IMG/VR virus record: IMGVR_UViG_3300046660_000385 | Coordinates: 1 to 64,000 of that record | Length of the DNA stretch: 64,000 nt | Reading direction: 5' to 3' (one strand) | Source: a virus | Shown: positions 14,579 through 22,698 of the stretch, in pieces | Numbering within the stretch: position 1 is the stretch's first letter | Layout: each line of letters opens with the position of its first letter | Notes under the pieces: model-generated | What the model saw: the letters and a program-made list of their open reading frames with translations, nothing else | Databases searched by the model: none | What the model was told of the DNA's origin: nothing | Position numbers and translations under genes: made by a program

Positions 14579-14979
14579 AGCGCACCTCGATTCTCAAGCG
14601 CACCGGGTTCGTCACCCGGGCGCGTGAAAAACAGCCCAAGTCGCGCGCCAGGACCGGCCTGAAAAGCCGCCAGCGCGCCGTCAGCGCGGTCGAGGCCGCG
14701 TACTGGGACCGCCTGGCCCGCGAGATCGGCTGCATCGCCTGCCGCGTGGCCGGCCTGGCGACGTCCGACTACGTGTCGATCCACCACATCGACGGCAGGA
14801 CCAAGCCGGGCTGCCACATGAACGTCCTGCCCCTTTGCGCCGGCCACCATCAACAGGGCACCGGCAACGACCAGAGCCTGGTGGCCGTGCATCCGAACAA
14901 GGCCAGGTTCGAGGCCCTGTACGGCACGCAGGAGGAGCTGCGCGCGCTGTGCAACGAGAAGCTGGGGGTCAACCCATGA
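14575..14979 (+). CDS. Ref-family (P1 Ref-like) nuclease
   Basis: 134 aa. A Lys/Arg-rich N-terminus is followed by an HNH-like zinc core: CIAC at 53-56, HHIDGRTKPGCH at 70-81, LCAGHH at 87-92, and the family tail HPNKARFEALYGTQEEL. Ref of phage P1 is a RecA-dependent nuclease that cuts at D-loops and boosts recombination. The start overlaps the upstream stop (ATGA). Confidence 0.85.
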   Translation: MKRTSILKRTGFVTRAREKQPKSRARTGLKSRQRAVSAVEAAYWDRLAREIGCIACRVAGLATSDYVSIHHIDGRTKPGCHMNVLPLCAGHHQQGTGNDQSLVAVHPNKARFEALYGTQEELRALCNEKLGVNP

Positions 14980-15407
14980 TGAGCCGCGAGAAAGCCGCGC
15001 AGTATTTCATCGTCGCCTGGGTCAAGGAATGGACCCTGCGCACCTACCTGGAGGTCGTGACCGATGGCGGCCCCGAGATCCGGTTCGAGCATGCGCAGGC
15101 GCTGTACCCCTGGCTTCCCGATTCCTGGCCATTTGCGGCCAACCACCGCGTCCGCACCTTCCTGGCCGAGGCGAACCGCCCACTGTCCGACGCGCTCTGG
15201 GATGCCGCCGACAACCGCGCCCGCCTGGCGCTCGCGCCGCAGGTCGAGGCGTTCGTGTGCACCAGCTACTCGCGGGCCTATGTCGAGGAGGCCCGTTCGG
15301 CGGCATCCAAGGCGCAAAGCCGGATGAACGTCAAACGGCTCCTGATTAAGGCCGACATCGAGGACAAGCGCCGCAAGAACGGCTACCACTGGCAGGTGTG
15401 CAAATGA
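14976..15407 (+). CDS. hypothetical early protein
   Basis: 143 aa, aromatic-rich N-terminal half (WVKEWTLRTYLEVV, WLPDSWPF) and a helical C-terminus with a basic end. No motif recognised. Two ATGs (14976, 14979) are possible; the first overlaps the upstream stop by 4 bases. Part of the co-translated rightward operon. Confidence 0.65.
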   Translation: MMSREKAAQYFIVAWVKEWTLRTYLEVVTDGGPEIRFEHAQALYPWLPDSWPFAANHRVRTFLAEANRPLSDALWDAADNRARLALAPQVEAFVCTSYSRAYVEEARSAASKAQSRMNVKRLLIKADIEDKRRKNGYHWQVCK

Positions 15408-15733
15408 GCGCCGACGACCTGGACGTGCCGAGCGCCGAGGAAATGATCGACCTGCTGAAAGAGGAGGTCGAGATCCTGACCGCCCAGCTCGACGCCCTGC
15501 AGGCCGGCCACCGCGGCGACCTGCTGGCGGCCGAGATCCGCGCCCGCTTCGGCATCAAGCGCCGTCTCGACCAGGAGATCGCGCGCGGCAACGAGCTGGC
15601 GCGCGAGCGCGACAACCATAAACGCCAGCTGCAGCACCACCGCCGGCTGGTCGGCGACCTGATGGCCCTGACCGAGGCGCCCAGCGAGCACGACCTGCTG
15701 GAACGCGTGCGCAGACTGGTGCGGGGCATCTAA
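15404..15733 (+). CDS. hypothetical coiled-coil protein
   Basis: 109 aa, almost entirely helical: EEMIDLLKEEVEILTAQLDA and a later RLDQEIARGNELARERDNH segment give heptad patterns. ATG at 15404 overlaps the upstream stop by 4 bases and its own stop shares one base with the helicase start. Perhaps a helicase partner, by position only. Confidence 0.68.
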   Translation: MSADDLDVPSAEEMIDLLKEEVEILTAQLDALQAGHRGDLLAAEIRARFGIKRRLDQEIARGNELARERDNHKRQLQHHRRLVGDLMALTEAPSEHDLLERVRRLVRGI

Positions 15734-17226
15734 TGGACGACTACCGCGACCTGCGCGACTACCAGATCGACGCGATCGAAAGCATCCGCGCCGCGATCCG
15801 GGCCGGCCACCGCCGCATCTGCCTGGTGGCCCCGACCGGCTCCGGCAAGACCAAGATCGGCGCGTTCATGGTGCGCCAGACCCTGAAAAAGATGCACCGC
15901 GCCGCGTTTGTCTGCGACCGCATCAACCTGATCGACCAGACCTCGATGGTGTTCGACGCCGAGGGCATCCCGCACGGCGTGGTGCAGGGCAACCACCCGC
16001 GCGTGGCCCCCTGGGAGCGCGTGCAGGTGTGCTCGATCCAGACCGTGGCGCGCCGCGCCTGGCCCTCGGCCATCGTGATCCTGATCGACGAGTGCCACAC
16101 GATCAGCCGCGCCGTGAAGCAGCGCATGCTGGATGACGACGGCTCGACGGTGTTCATCGGCCTGACCGCCACGCCCTTCACGCGCGGCATGGACAAGATG
16201 TACGACGTCCTCATCAACGTGGCCACCACCAACGACCTGATCCGCCGTGGTTTCCTGTCGCCGTTCCGCATTTTCGCGGCGCGCGAGCCGGACATGACCG
16301 GCGTGGCGATCGTCAACGGCGAGTTCGACGTCGGCGAGACCAGCCGCCGCGCCAGCAAGGTCGTGGGCGACTGCGTGGCCGAGTACCTGCGCCTGGGCGA
16401 CGGCCGCAAGTTCATCTGCTCGGCGGTCGACACCGCCCACGTCCAGGAGCTGGAACGCCAGTTCATGGCGGCCGGCATCATGACCCGCGCCTACACCTAC
16501 CGCGAGGACGACGTCGAGCGCGCCGACGTGGTCGAGGAGTTCCGCCGCCCGGACTCGTCGATCCGGGGACTGATTACCGTGACGGCCGCGAGTAAAGGTT
16601 TTGATGTGCCCGACATTGGCGTGGTCATCATGGCGCGCCCGCTGGCGAACTCGCTCGCCGAGTACATCCAGCTGTTCGGCCGGGGCCTGCGGATCTCCGA
16701 CGGCAAGGACCACCTGATCGTGCTGGACCACTCGGGCAACTCCGAGCGCTTCTGGGACGAGTGGACCGCCTTCTTCGCCGAGGGTGCGCTGGGTTTTACG
16801 CGCGGGCGCAAGAACGGCGCCGGCAAGAACCGCGACAAGGCCGAGGCCAAGCCGATGAAGTGCCCGGCCTGCAAGAGCCTGCACCACCCGATGCCGTACT
16901 GCCCGACCTGCGGCCACGTCTACCCGCCGAAGGAGGCCGTGCGCCACGAGCCGGGCAGCCTGGTCGAGCTGCTGGCCGCGCGCGACCCCGCCGAACTGGC
17001 GGCCGACCTGTACCCGCAGCTGGTGCACGAGGCGATCCGCCGCAAGAAAGAGAACCCCGAGGCCTGGGCGAAGAACCGCTACGCCCGCCTGACCAACCAG
17101 CCGGCGCCGAAGATCGCGTTCGCCGACGTCGTGCCGGTCGAGGCCAAGCAGTACGTGCGCAACAAGCTGACCTCGCTCGACATCGCCTACGGCAAGAAGA
17201 TGGGTTTCAGGAAGGAGCGAGCCTGA
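15733..17226 (+). CDS. SF2 DEAD/DEAH-family helicase
   Basis: 497 aa. A Q-like motif near RDYQIDAIESI is followed by motif I APTGSGKT (Lys 39), motif II DECH (119-122), motif III GLTATPF, and motif VI QLFGRGLRI near 311-319. After the RecA-like domains comes a zinc ribbon (CPACKS...CPTCGH). Phages use such helicases beside a Toprim primase for replication initiation. Overlaps the primase gene by one base, a usual replication pair. Confidence 0.93.
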   Translation: MDDYRDLRDYQIDAIESIRAAIRAGHRRICLVAPTGSGKTKIGAFMVRQTLKKMHRAAFVCDRINLIDQTSMVFDAEGIPHGVVQGNHPRVAPWERVQVCSIQTVARRAWPSAIVILIDECHTISRAVKQRMLDDDGSTVFIGLTATPFTRGMDKMYDVLINVATTNDLIRRGFLSPFRIFAAREPDMTGVAIVNGEFDVGETSRRASKVVGDCVAEYLRLGDGRKFICSAVDTAHVQELERQFMAAGIMTRAYTYREDDVERADVVEEFRRPDSSIRGLITVTAASKGFDVPDIGVVIMARPLANSLAEYIQLFGRGLRISDGKDHLIVLDHSGNSERFWDEWTAFFAEGALGFTRGRKNGAGKNRDKAEAKPMKCPACKSLHHPMPYCPTCGHVYPPKEAVRHEPGSLVELLAARDPAELAADLYPQLVHEAIRRKKENPEAWAKNRYARLTNQPAPKIAFADVVPVEAKQYVRNKLTSLDIAYGKKMGFRKERA

Positions 17227-18116
17227 TGGACTTCTACAACACCCTGCTGGCCGCCGGTTTCCTGCCGCGCGAAGTGGTCCCGAACGGCAAGTGGTATCGC
17301 TGCGCCACGGTCGACAAGCCGAAGAAGAAGAACGGCGCCTACATGCTGCGCGTGGACGGCCGCCGCGGCTACTTCAAGGACTATGCGGTCGACGAGGAGT
17401 GGGTCGAGTGGCGCGACGAGACCCCGGTCTCGCCGATCGAGAGAAAACGCATCCAGAAGGACCTGGCCGCGCTGCGCCGCCGCGAGTGGGAGAAGGCCGC
17501 GCGCGCCTACCAGTCGATGGCCCGCTACTACCAGTCGCTGCCGCGCCTGGTCGACGGCCACCCCTATCTCACCCGCAAGGGCCTGTCGATGCTCGGCGCC
17601 GACAAGCTGCGCCTGGACGGCGAAGCGCTGGTCTGGCCGCTGTTCAAGGACGGCCGCCTGGCGACCGTGCAGCGGATCTGGCCCGACGGCACCAAGAAGA
17701 ACTATACGGGCTGCTCCACGCGTGAGGTCTCGCTGCTGCTGATGCGCCCCGGCGCCGTGCTGCACGCCTACACCGAGGGCTTTGCGACCGGCCTGGCGAT
17801 CTTCCAGAACGTGCCGAACGCGCAGGTCGAGATCTGCCTGGACGCCGGCAACCTGGTGGCGGTGGCGAAACGCGCCAAGGTCGAAGGGCTGGCCGTGGTG
17901 TGCGGCGACAACGACTGGGAAACCTGCGCGCGCCGTGGTTTTAATCCGGGCGTCGAGAAAGCCACCGAGGCGGCCGAACTGCTCGGCTGCGGCATGGCGT
18001 ACCCGGAAAACATCATCGGCACCGACTGGGCCGACGCGCTGATGGAGTGGGGTGACGACGGTCCCCGACGCCTGCGCATGGCATTGACAAGGGCGGCGCG
18101 CCCGGTATTCCGGTAG
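17226..18116 (+). CDS. Toprim-domain DNA primase
   Basis: 296 aa. The N-terminus (GKWYRCATVDKP, GYFKDYAVDEEWVEW) resembles the P4/T7-like primase entry domain but lacks the four-Cys zinc finger. The Toprim core has TEGFATGLAIF with Glu 184 and VVCGDND with the Asp pair at 228 and 230. It makes RNA primers for phage replication. Shares one base (ATG over TGA) with the helicase stop. Confidence 0.85.
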   Translation: MDFYNTLLAAGFLPREVVPNGKWYRCATVDKPKKKNGAYMLRVDGRRGYFKDYAVDEEWVEWRDETPVSPIERKRIQKDLAALRRREWEKAARAYQSMARYYQSLPRLVDGHPYLTRKGLSMLGADKLRLDGEALVWPLFKDGRLATVQRIWPDGTKKNYTGCSTREVSLLLMRPGAVLHAYTEGFATGLAIFQNVPNAQVEICLDAGNLVAVAKRAKVEGLAVVCGDNDWETCARRGFNPGVEKATEAAELLGCGMAYPENIIGTDWADALMEWGDDGPRRLRMALTRAARPVFR

Positions 18117-18435
18117 CGCGTGCCGGGTGGAGCGGACGACACCCTTATCAAATGTGCATGGGCCTGCATCGGCCCCCACCGCAAAAAGACCGGCCCCTGC
18201 CCAACCTTGCAGGCGCGCCGACGCGGCGTTGCTGAAGCGACCGCAGCAAGACCTGGTGCCAAGGGGGTGAGAACAACGCCAGGTCGAGGAAATTCAGACC
18301 CCAGCGGGTGGCGTGGTGACGGGCGAAACAGCCCTTCATGGCGCGGATGAGAGCCAAGCGGCGGCGCAGCTGCCCCCTCTCACCTTTGGATGCTGCTGGG
18401 CGCACGGTTTTTTCAACGACGACAAAAGGACGGGC
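18117..18435. other. 319-bp non-coding gap, possibly structured RNA
   Basis: The only long gap in the rightward early operon. A GTG-started 76-codon frame exists but has unusual composition and no Shine-Dalgarno. Several inverted repeats are visible, such as ACCTGG...CCAGGT around 18260-18298 and TTGCTG...CAGCAA near 18230. It could be a regulatory leader for the VWA gene, an RNA, or part of a replication origin. Nothing more can be said from the sequence. Confidence 0.35.
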
Positions 18436-19050
18436 ATGAGCATCATCGACGGCATCCTCAAAACCCCGAGCGGCAACAAGCTCGAGATCATCACCATCCT
18501 CGACCGCAGCGGGTCGATGAACGACATCCGCCAGGACACCATCGGCGGCTACAACGGTTTCCTGATGGGCCAGAAAGCGCTGCCGGGCTACGCGCGCGCC
18601 ACCCTGGTCACGTTCAGCCACGACGTCGAGACCCTGTACGAGGGCGTCAACGTCCAGCACCTGGGCAACCTGACCCAGGCCAACTACGCCACGGTCGGCT
18701 CGACGTCGCTGCTGGACGCGATCGGCACCACGCTCACGCGCCAGCTCACGCGCATCGAGCGCGAGGGCTGGGCCGACAAGGTGCTGGTCAACATCGTCAC
18801 CGACGGCGAGGAGAACACCAGCCGCGAGTTCACCCTCGACCAGGTCAAGGCGCTGGTCAAGGCGTGCCAGAACGAGAAGGGCTGGAAGTTCGTGTTCGAG
18901 GGCGCGGACATTGACTCGTTCAAGGTCGGCGCGGGCCTGGGCATCAGCGGCGCGACCACGCGCAACTTCACCAAGACCGCCGCCGGCGTGGCCGAGTCCT
19001 ACGGCAACCTGACCGCCTACGCCACCAGCATGCGCACCGAGGCCCGATGA
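18436..19050 (+). CDS. von Willebrand factor A (VWA) domain protein
   Basis: 204 aa from the ATG at 18436 (AAAAGGA upstream). MIDAS site DRSGSM at 23-28, further pattern VTFSHDVETLYEG and TDGEENTS. VWA proteins are metal-dependent adaptors, here without the MoxR ATPase partner. The C-terminus ends in a short helical stretch. Known from other phages as an early gene of unknown function. Confidence 0.88.
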   Translation: MSIIDGILKTPSGNKLEIITILDRSGSMNDIRQDTIGGYNGFLMGQKALPGYARATLVTFSHDVETLYEGVNVQHLGNLTQANYATVGSTSLLDAIGTTLTRQLTRIEREGWADKVLVNIVTDGEENTSREFTLDQVKALVKACQNEKGWKFVFEGADIDSFKVGAGLGISGATTRNFTKTAAGVAESYGNLTAYATSMRTEAR

Positions 19051-19472
19051 TCCGCATGCCCCGTCCTCCGCGCCCGGTGGCGCCGGCGACCCGCAAGATC
19101 GCGGTCTCGCGCGACTTCGTGATCGACTTCAACGTGCTGGCCTGGTTCTACGACTGGGAGCTGGCCGACATCGAACTCGAGAAGGTGCGCATCCGCATCA
19201 ACCAGGCGGCGATGGACGACGTCCCGCGCCTGGCCCGCGTGATCCGGGCGCTGGAGGACGTGGCCGAGCACTACGGCTGGACCGTGGAGGACATGGCGCA
19301 GTGGCGAATCCCGCTGCGCCATCCCGGCCCGGACCGCGACTTCGTCCTGACGCTGGCCAAGGCGATCGAGCACGGCTACCGCCAGACCCCTGAGAACAAC
19401 CACCAGCGCCTGGGCGCCTGGATGGCCGAGCACGGCCTGGACCCGGTGTATGCCGATGGAGACCCCGCATGA
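19047..19472 (+). CDS. hypothetical early protein
   Basis: 141 aa. Pro/Arg-rich start (MIRMPRPPRPVAP), then DFNVLAWFYDWELADIELEK and helical remainder. Overlaps the VWA stop and the next start by 4 bases each. No family recognised. Confidence 0.68.
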   Translation: MIRMPRPPRPVAPATRKIAVSRDFVIDFNVLAWFYDWELADIELEKVRIRINQAAMDDVPRLARVIRALEDVAEHYGWTVEDMAQWRIPLRHPGPDRDFVLTLAKAIEHGYRQTPENNHQRLGAWMAEHGLDPVYADGDPA

Positions 19473-19873
19473 AGATGCCGAACACGAACAGCAAGCCGTA
19501 CAAGATCATCAAGCTGCTGCTGGCCGGCGCGCAGATTACCCCCGAGGAGGGCGTGCTGCAGCACGGCACCCTGCGCCTGACCCTCGCCGAGATCTCCGAG
19601 CTGTACCGCGACCTCGTTGCGCGTGGCTGCGCCGAGACGGTGAGCGATGCCGGCCCGCGCATCCGCGCCAGTGACGCGCTGCTGCAGAAGTACGGCCTGA
19701 TCGAAGCGCCGCCCGACCCCAGCCAGCTGCCGAAGGTGCCGCCGCGCCAGATGCCGCCCTTCAAACCCCTGTCGCGCCAGAACATCCCGTCCTCGCGCGG
19801 CCGCCGCGACGGCAGCAACGACCTGCGCGCCGTGCCCAGCCACTACGGCAAGTTCACCGGGGAGAAAGCATGA
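19469..19873 (+). CDS. hypothetical protein with possible winged-helix fold
   Basis: 134 aa. The N-terminal 70 residues (KIIKLLLAGAQITPEEG, LAEISELYRDLVARGC) could form a winged helix. The C-terminus is Pro/Arg-rich and probably unstructured. Coupled to both neighbours by 4-base overlaps. DNA binding is only a guess. Confidence 0.65.
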   Translation: MKMPNTNSKPYKIIKLLLAGAQITPEEGVLQHGTLRLTLAEISELYRDLVARGCAETVSDAGPRIRASDALLQKYGLIEAPPDPSQLPKVPPRQMPPFKPLSRQNIPSSRGRRDGSNDLRAVPSHYGKFTGEKA

Positions 19874-20097
19874 GCGTGGTCCTCATCACCAACTGGATCG
19901 CCGCGCGCGCGGCGCGCTACATGGCCGAGTCGATGTCCTCTGACCCGGCAATCCGCGCCGCCGCCCGCGCCCGCGCGATCGCCGCCGTCAACCGCCGCGA
20001 GCAGCGCGCCAAGCGTCCGTACCTCGCCGAGGTGGTCCAGCTCGACACCCGCCGCACGGCGCCGCGCCGCCCGGTGCGCACCGTGAAGGATTACTGA
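19870..20097 (+). CDS. small basic protein
   Basis: 75 aa, very Arg/Ala-rich (ARYMAESMSSDPAIRAAARA), with a helical N-terminus and a basic tail that may bind nucleic acid. The last base of its stop is the first base of the next ATG. No family recognised. Confidence 0.6.
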   Translation: MSVVLITNWIAARAARYMAESMSSDPAIRAAARARAIAAVNRREQRAKRPYLAEVVQLDTRRTAPRRPVRTVKDY

Positions 20098-20432
20098 TGG
20101 GCCGCAAGTTCTTCAACCGCAAGACCGTGGTCGACGGCCTGGCGTTCGACTCGCAGGCCGAGGCGCGCCGCTGGAAGGTCCTGCAGCAGCTGGCCGCCGA
20201 GGGCCGGATCTCGAAGCTGCGCCGCCAGGTGGCGTTCGAGCTGGTGCGCGGCGTGCGCCTGGTGGGTTCGCGCCGCTCCACCCCGGCCATCCGCTACATC
20301 GCCGACTTCGTGTACGAGCAGGACGGCCGCGAAGTCGTCGAGGACGTCAAGGGCGTGCTGACTGCTGTGTACAAGCTGAAACGGCACCTGATGAAAGCCG
20401 TCTACAACATCGACATCCTGGAGACCCAATGA
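20097..20432 (+). CDS. DUF1064 phage nuclease-like protein
   Basis: 111 aa. DUF1064 pattern: FFNRKTVVDGLAFDSQAEARRW, then IRYIADFVYEQDGREVVEDVKG, with the D-x-K type spacing (DFVY ... EDVKG) of a PD-(D/E)XK core. The family is proposed to be nuclease/resolvase-like. In the middle of early replication genes, so branch processing is plausible. Confidence 0.85.
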   Translation: MGRKFFNRKTVVDGLAFDSQAEARRWKVLQQLAAEGRISKLRRQVAFELVRGVRLVGSRRSTPAIRYIADFVYEQDGREVVEDVKGVLTAVYKLKRHLMKAVYNIDILETQ

Positions 20433-20620
20433 AAACCCAGTACCAAGTCAACGAGCAGGATGCGCGCCGCTACCGCATGGTGCGCCTGATGCTGTGCGCG
20501 AGCGACGCCACGCAGGACGAGATCGCGGCCCTGATGGACCCGATCATCCAGGGCAACCCGACCCCGCAGCTGCTCGACCGCGCCATCGACCACGTCCTGG
20601 CCACCCTGAAACTCGTCTGA
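20429..20620 (+). CDS. small hypothetical protein
   Basis: 63 aa helical protein starting MKTQYQVNEQDARRYRM. It overlaps the DUF1064 stop by 4 bases. No motif. Confidence 0.6.
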   Translation: MKTQYQVNEQDARRYRMVRLMLCASDATQDEIAALMDPIIQGNPTPQLLDRAIDHVLATLKLV

Positions 20621-20627
20621 GGTCCCC

Positions 20628-21161
20628 ATGCTCCTGGCCGAACGCTATGCCCGCGCCACCCAGTCCGGCAACCTGCGCAACGACGCGCTGCACGTCACCA
20701 CCGACGTCCTGATGGCGATGGCCCTGTCGTCGAACTTCGGCGGCCTGCTGGTGCGCGTCAAGTATGGCAATGACGCCAGCTGCTACCGGCGCCTGCTGGA
20801 CAAGTGGACCTGGATCGTCTCGACCAAGGCGCTGCGCCGCAACTGGCCCGAGCACATCCCGATCGACAAGATCGCCTACCTGTCGCTGCGCCGCTGGCTC
20901 AACTCCGTGTGCCCGGCCTGCACCGGCCACGGCAAGGTGAAAGTGCTGGGCGCGCCGGTGCTGTCGGAGAAGGATTGCCCGCTGTGCCTCGGCAAGGGCG
21001 AGACCGAGCTGCGCTGCAACCCGGCGATCCGCGACTATGTGCTGGACATGGTCGAGGAGCTGGAAATGGACCTGATCCGGGGCGTGACCCGCGCGAACAA
21101 GCGCCTGCGCAGCGACAGCGAGGACGCGAACGCGAAATTGGGCTTGAATCCGGCTCTTTAA
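20628..21161 (+). CDS. zinc-finger protein, probable Q-like antiterminator
   Basis: 177 aa. A DnaJ-like zinc finger is visible: CPACTGHGKVKV and CPLCLGKGE. The N-terminal region is helical (TDVLMAMALSSNF, LDKWTWIVSTKAL). Some lambdoid Q antiterminators carry this type of finger, and this is the last gene of the rightward early operon, just before the late region; Q-like function is inference from both. ATG at 20628 after a 7-bp gap. Confidence 0.6.
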   Translation: MLLAERYARATQSGNLRNDALHVTTDVLMAMALSSNFGGLLVRVKYGNDASCYRRLLDKWTWIVSTKALRRNWPEHIPIDKIAYLSLRRWLNSVCPACTGHGKVKVLGAPVLSEKDCPLCLGKGETELRCNPAIRDYVLDMVEELEMDLIRGVTRANKRLRSDSEDANAKLGLNPAL

Positions 21162-21363
21162 ATCCGTATCCTGACGGCACTGCTGAGCGTATCGGTGCTG
21201 TTGTGGATGGTTTCTGGCCCTTTCGACTCGGCATAACTCGGGCGAACCACCCGGTTTACGGGTGCCAGCGACACACCGTGCAGTAGCGGACGGCGACCCT
21301 CGCGGCCTTCGTTCGTCCAGAGTTTCCGACATTCCCCAGGGGCGCAAGACTGCAAGACCAACC

Positions 21364-21389
21364 CCTCTATCCTGTTATCTATATAGAGG
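21364..21389 (+). promoter_or_regulatory. hairpin covering a Shine-Dalgarno
   Basis: CCTCTAT (21364-21370) pairs with ATAGAGG (21383-21389), loop 12 bases. The 3' arm contains the GAGG ribosome-binding site of the gene at 21396, so this hairpin could block its translation. It sits in the 234-bp gap 21162-21395, where I see no gene or tRNA; a late promoter or antitermination site would be expected here. Confidence 0.5.
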
Positions 21390-21395
21390 AACATC

Positions 21396-21659
21396 ATGAG
21401 CGACGTCATGGTCTGCAAGCTGCAACTCCATCATGTGAACCCTTCCCGATCCAGCAGCGGCGACCCGGCCGGCGGCTACGTCAAGTTCGGCGCGGTCTGG
21501 GAGGGCAGCACCGAAAAACAGGCGCTGAGCGAGAACGCGATCTTCGGGCACTACACCCCCTGCGCCGAGTTCAACGCCTCGATCCAGAACCAGGCCGTCG
21601 TCGACAAGCTCGTCGTCGGCAAGAAATACTACGTGACGTTCACCGAAGCGCCCGACTGA
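21396..21659 (+). CDS. hypothetical protein, first gene after the early operon
   Basis: 87 aa. MVCKLQLHHVNPSRS near the start, YVKFGAVWEGSTEKQALSEN in the middle and KKYYVTFTEAP at the end; probably a small beta protein. GAGGAA lies 6 bases before the ATG. A terminator follows at 21725. Function unknown. Confidence 0.72.
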   Translation: MSDVMVCKLQLHHVNPSRSSSGDPAGGYVKFGAVWEGSTEKQALSENAIFGHYTPCAEFNASIQNQAVVDKLVVGKKYYVTFTEAPD

Positions 21660-21724
21660 TTTCTGCGGAGGTACGGGGCCGCCCTGGCGCTTGCCGCCTG
21701 CCCGTCATCCGCAACCCCTATTAG

Positions 21725-21749
21725 ACCCGCCACCCGGCGGGTTTTTTTT
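21725..21749 (+). terminator. rho-independent terminator
   Basis: ACCCGCC, 4-base loop, GGCGGGT and a run of eight T. It precedes the fibre gene cluster. A closely similar module (pyrimidine-purine lead, GACCCGC hairpin, T8, CG) stands before the scaffold gene at 49472. Confidence 0.88.
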
Positions 21750-21789
21750 CGTCCTGGCCCCGCACAGCGGCCGGGTATGGAGATCCATC

Positions 21790-22209
21790 ATGGCAATGAA
21801 CACCCAAATTTCCGACACCGTCGTCAACGCCCAGGCCGACGCGCTGAGCGCCCTGCTGAACAACGGCTACCTGCGCATCTACAGCGGCACCCAGCCCGCC
21901 ACCGCCAACACCGCGCTGTCCGGCAACACGTTGCTGGCCGAGCTGCGCTTCTCGGCCACCGCGGCCCCGGCGGCCGTCGGCGGCCTCATCACCTTCAACG
22001 CGATGACCGCGGATTCGAGCGCCGACGCCACCGGCACCGCGACCTTCTTCCGCGCGGTCAAATCCGACGGCACCACCGTCGTGATGGACGGCTCGGTCGG
22101 CACCAGCGCCGCGAACATGATTATTGCCACGACCTCGATCTCGGCCGGCCAGACCGTGTCCTGCTCGTCGTTTACTCACGACGTGTTGAATTCGAGCAGC
22201 GGTCTTTAA
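21790..22209 (+). CDS. virion protein, IYSGTQP family
   Basis: 139 aa from the ATG at 21790. The N-terminal block ADALSALLNNGYLRIYSGTQP is shared with the protein at 56271-57041 (IYSGSQPPSAD), so the two are paralogous in that domain. The remainder is a Thr/Ser/Ala-rich beta domain. Such proteins are found in phage tail/fibre clusters. It is the first gene of the cluster leading to the large fibre proteins. Confidence 0.72.
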   Translation: MAMNTQISDTVVNAQADALSALLNNGYLRIYSGTQPATANTALSGNTLLAELRFSATAAPAAVGGLITFNAMTADSSADATGTATFFRAVKSDGTTVVMDGSVGTSAANMIIATTSISAGQTVSCSSFTHDVLNSSSGL

Positions 22210-22230
22210 CGTTTAGATAACTAGTCCACC

Positions 22231-22698
22231 ATGTACGCCTACCAGCGCACGGCGAGCGTCGAGGAAAGTTTCGGCCACTGGATGGTGCTCGTCGTGCTGT
22301 CCGACGACGGCGTCGAATCGGGCATGCAGTTCGAGTTCGACCATCTGCCGGACGAGGCTGAGATCGTGGCGGTCGCCACCGCCCGCGCCGACATGCTCAA
22401 CGCGATTGCCGCCGACGCCGAGCTGCGCGACATGCTTGCCGGCGGCGCGTTCTCGCTCAAGTACCAGGACGCCGCCGGTGTGGCCATGCGTTTTCGCGCC
22501 GCCTACCGGCCGACGTCCGGCAGCGACACCGTGCGCCTGGCGTACTGGGTCGTCCAGCGCCTGGCCAATGGCGAGCTGCTCGACGCCGACGTGAGCGCGG
22601 CGTTCGAGCTGGCCGGCGAGGACTACGACGCGCTGCTGGGCCGCCTGCAAACCCTGCACGACATGTGGCTGGCGATCCAGTATGCGGCTGGTGAGTAA
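22231..22698 (+). CDS. hypothetical protein of the fibre cluster
   Basis: 155 aa with beta-rich N-terminus (HWMVLVVLSDDGVESGM) and helical C-terminus. Stop shares one base with the next ATG. No family recognised; likely virion or assembly protein by position. Confidence 0.65.
   Translation: MYAYQRTASVEESFGHWMVLVVLSDDGVESGMQFEFDHLPDEAEIVAVATARADMLNAIAADAELRDMLAGGAFSLKYQDAAGVAMRFRAAYRPTSGSDTVRLAYWVVQRLANGELLDADVSAAFELAGEDYDALLGRLQTLHDMWLAIQYAAGE

Noticed and set aside
18120-18350. GTG-started 76-codon frame in the primase-VWA gap
   Set aside because: No Shine-Dalgarno, Arg/Pro/Gly-rich composition as in chance frames, no coupling to neighbours.
21162-21395. Possible tRNA or tRNA-like sequence before the late region
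   Set aside because: No cloverleaf with acceptor and T-arm (GGTTCRA) could be found on either strand.
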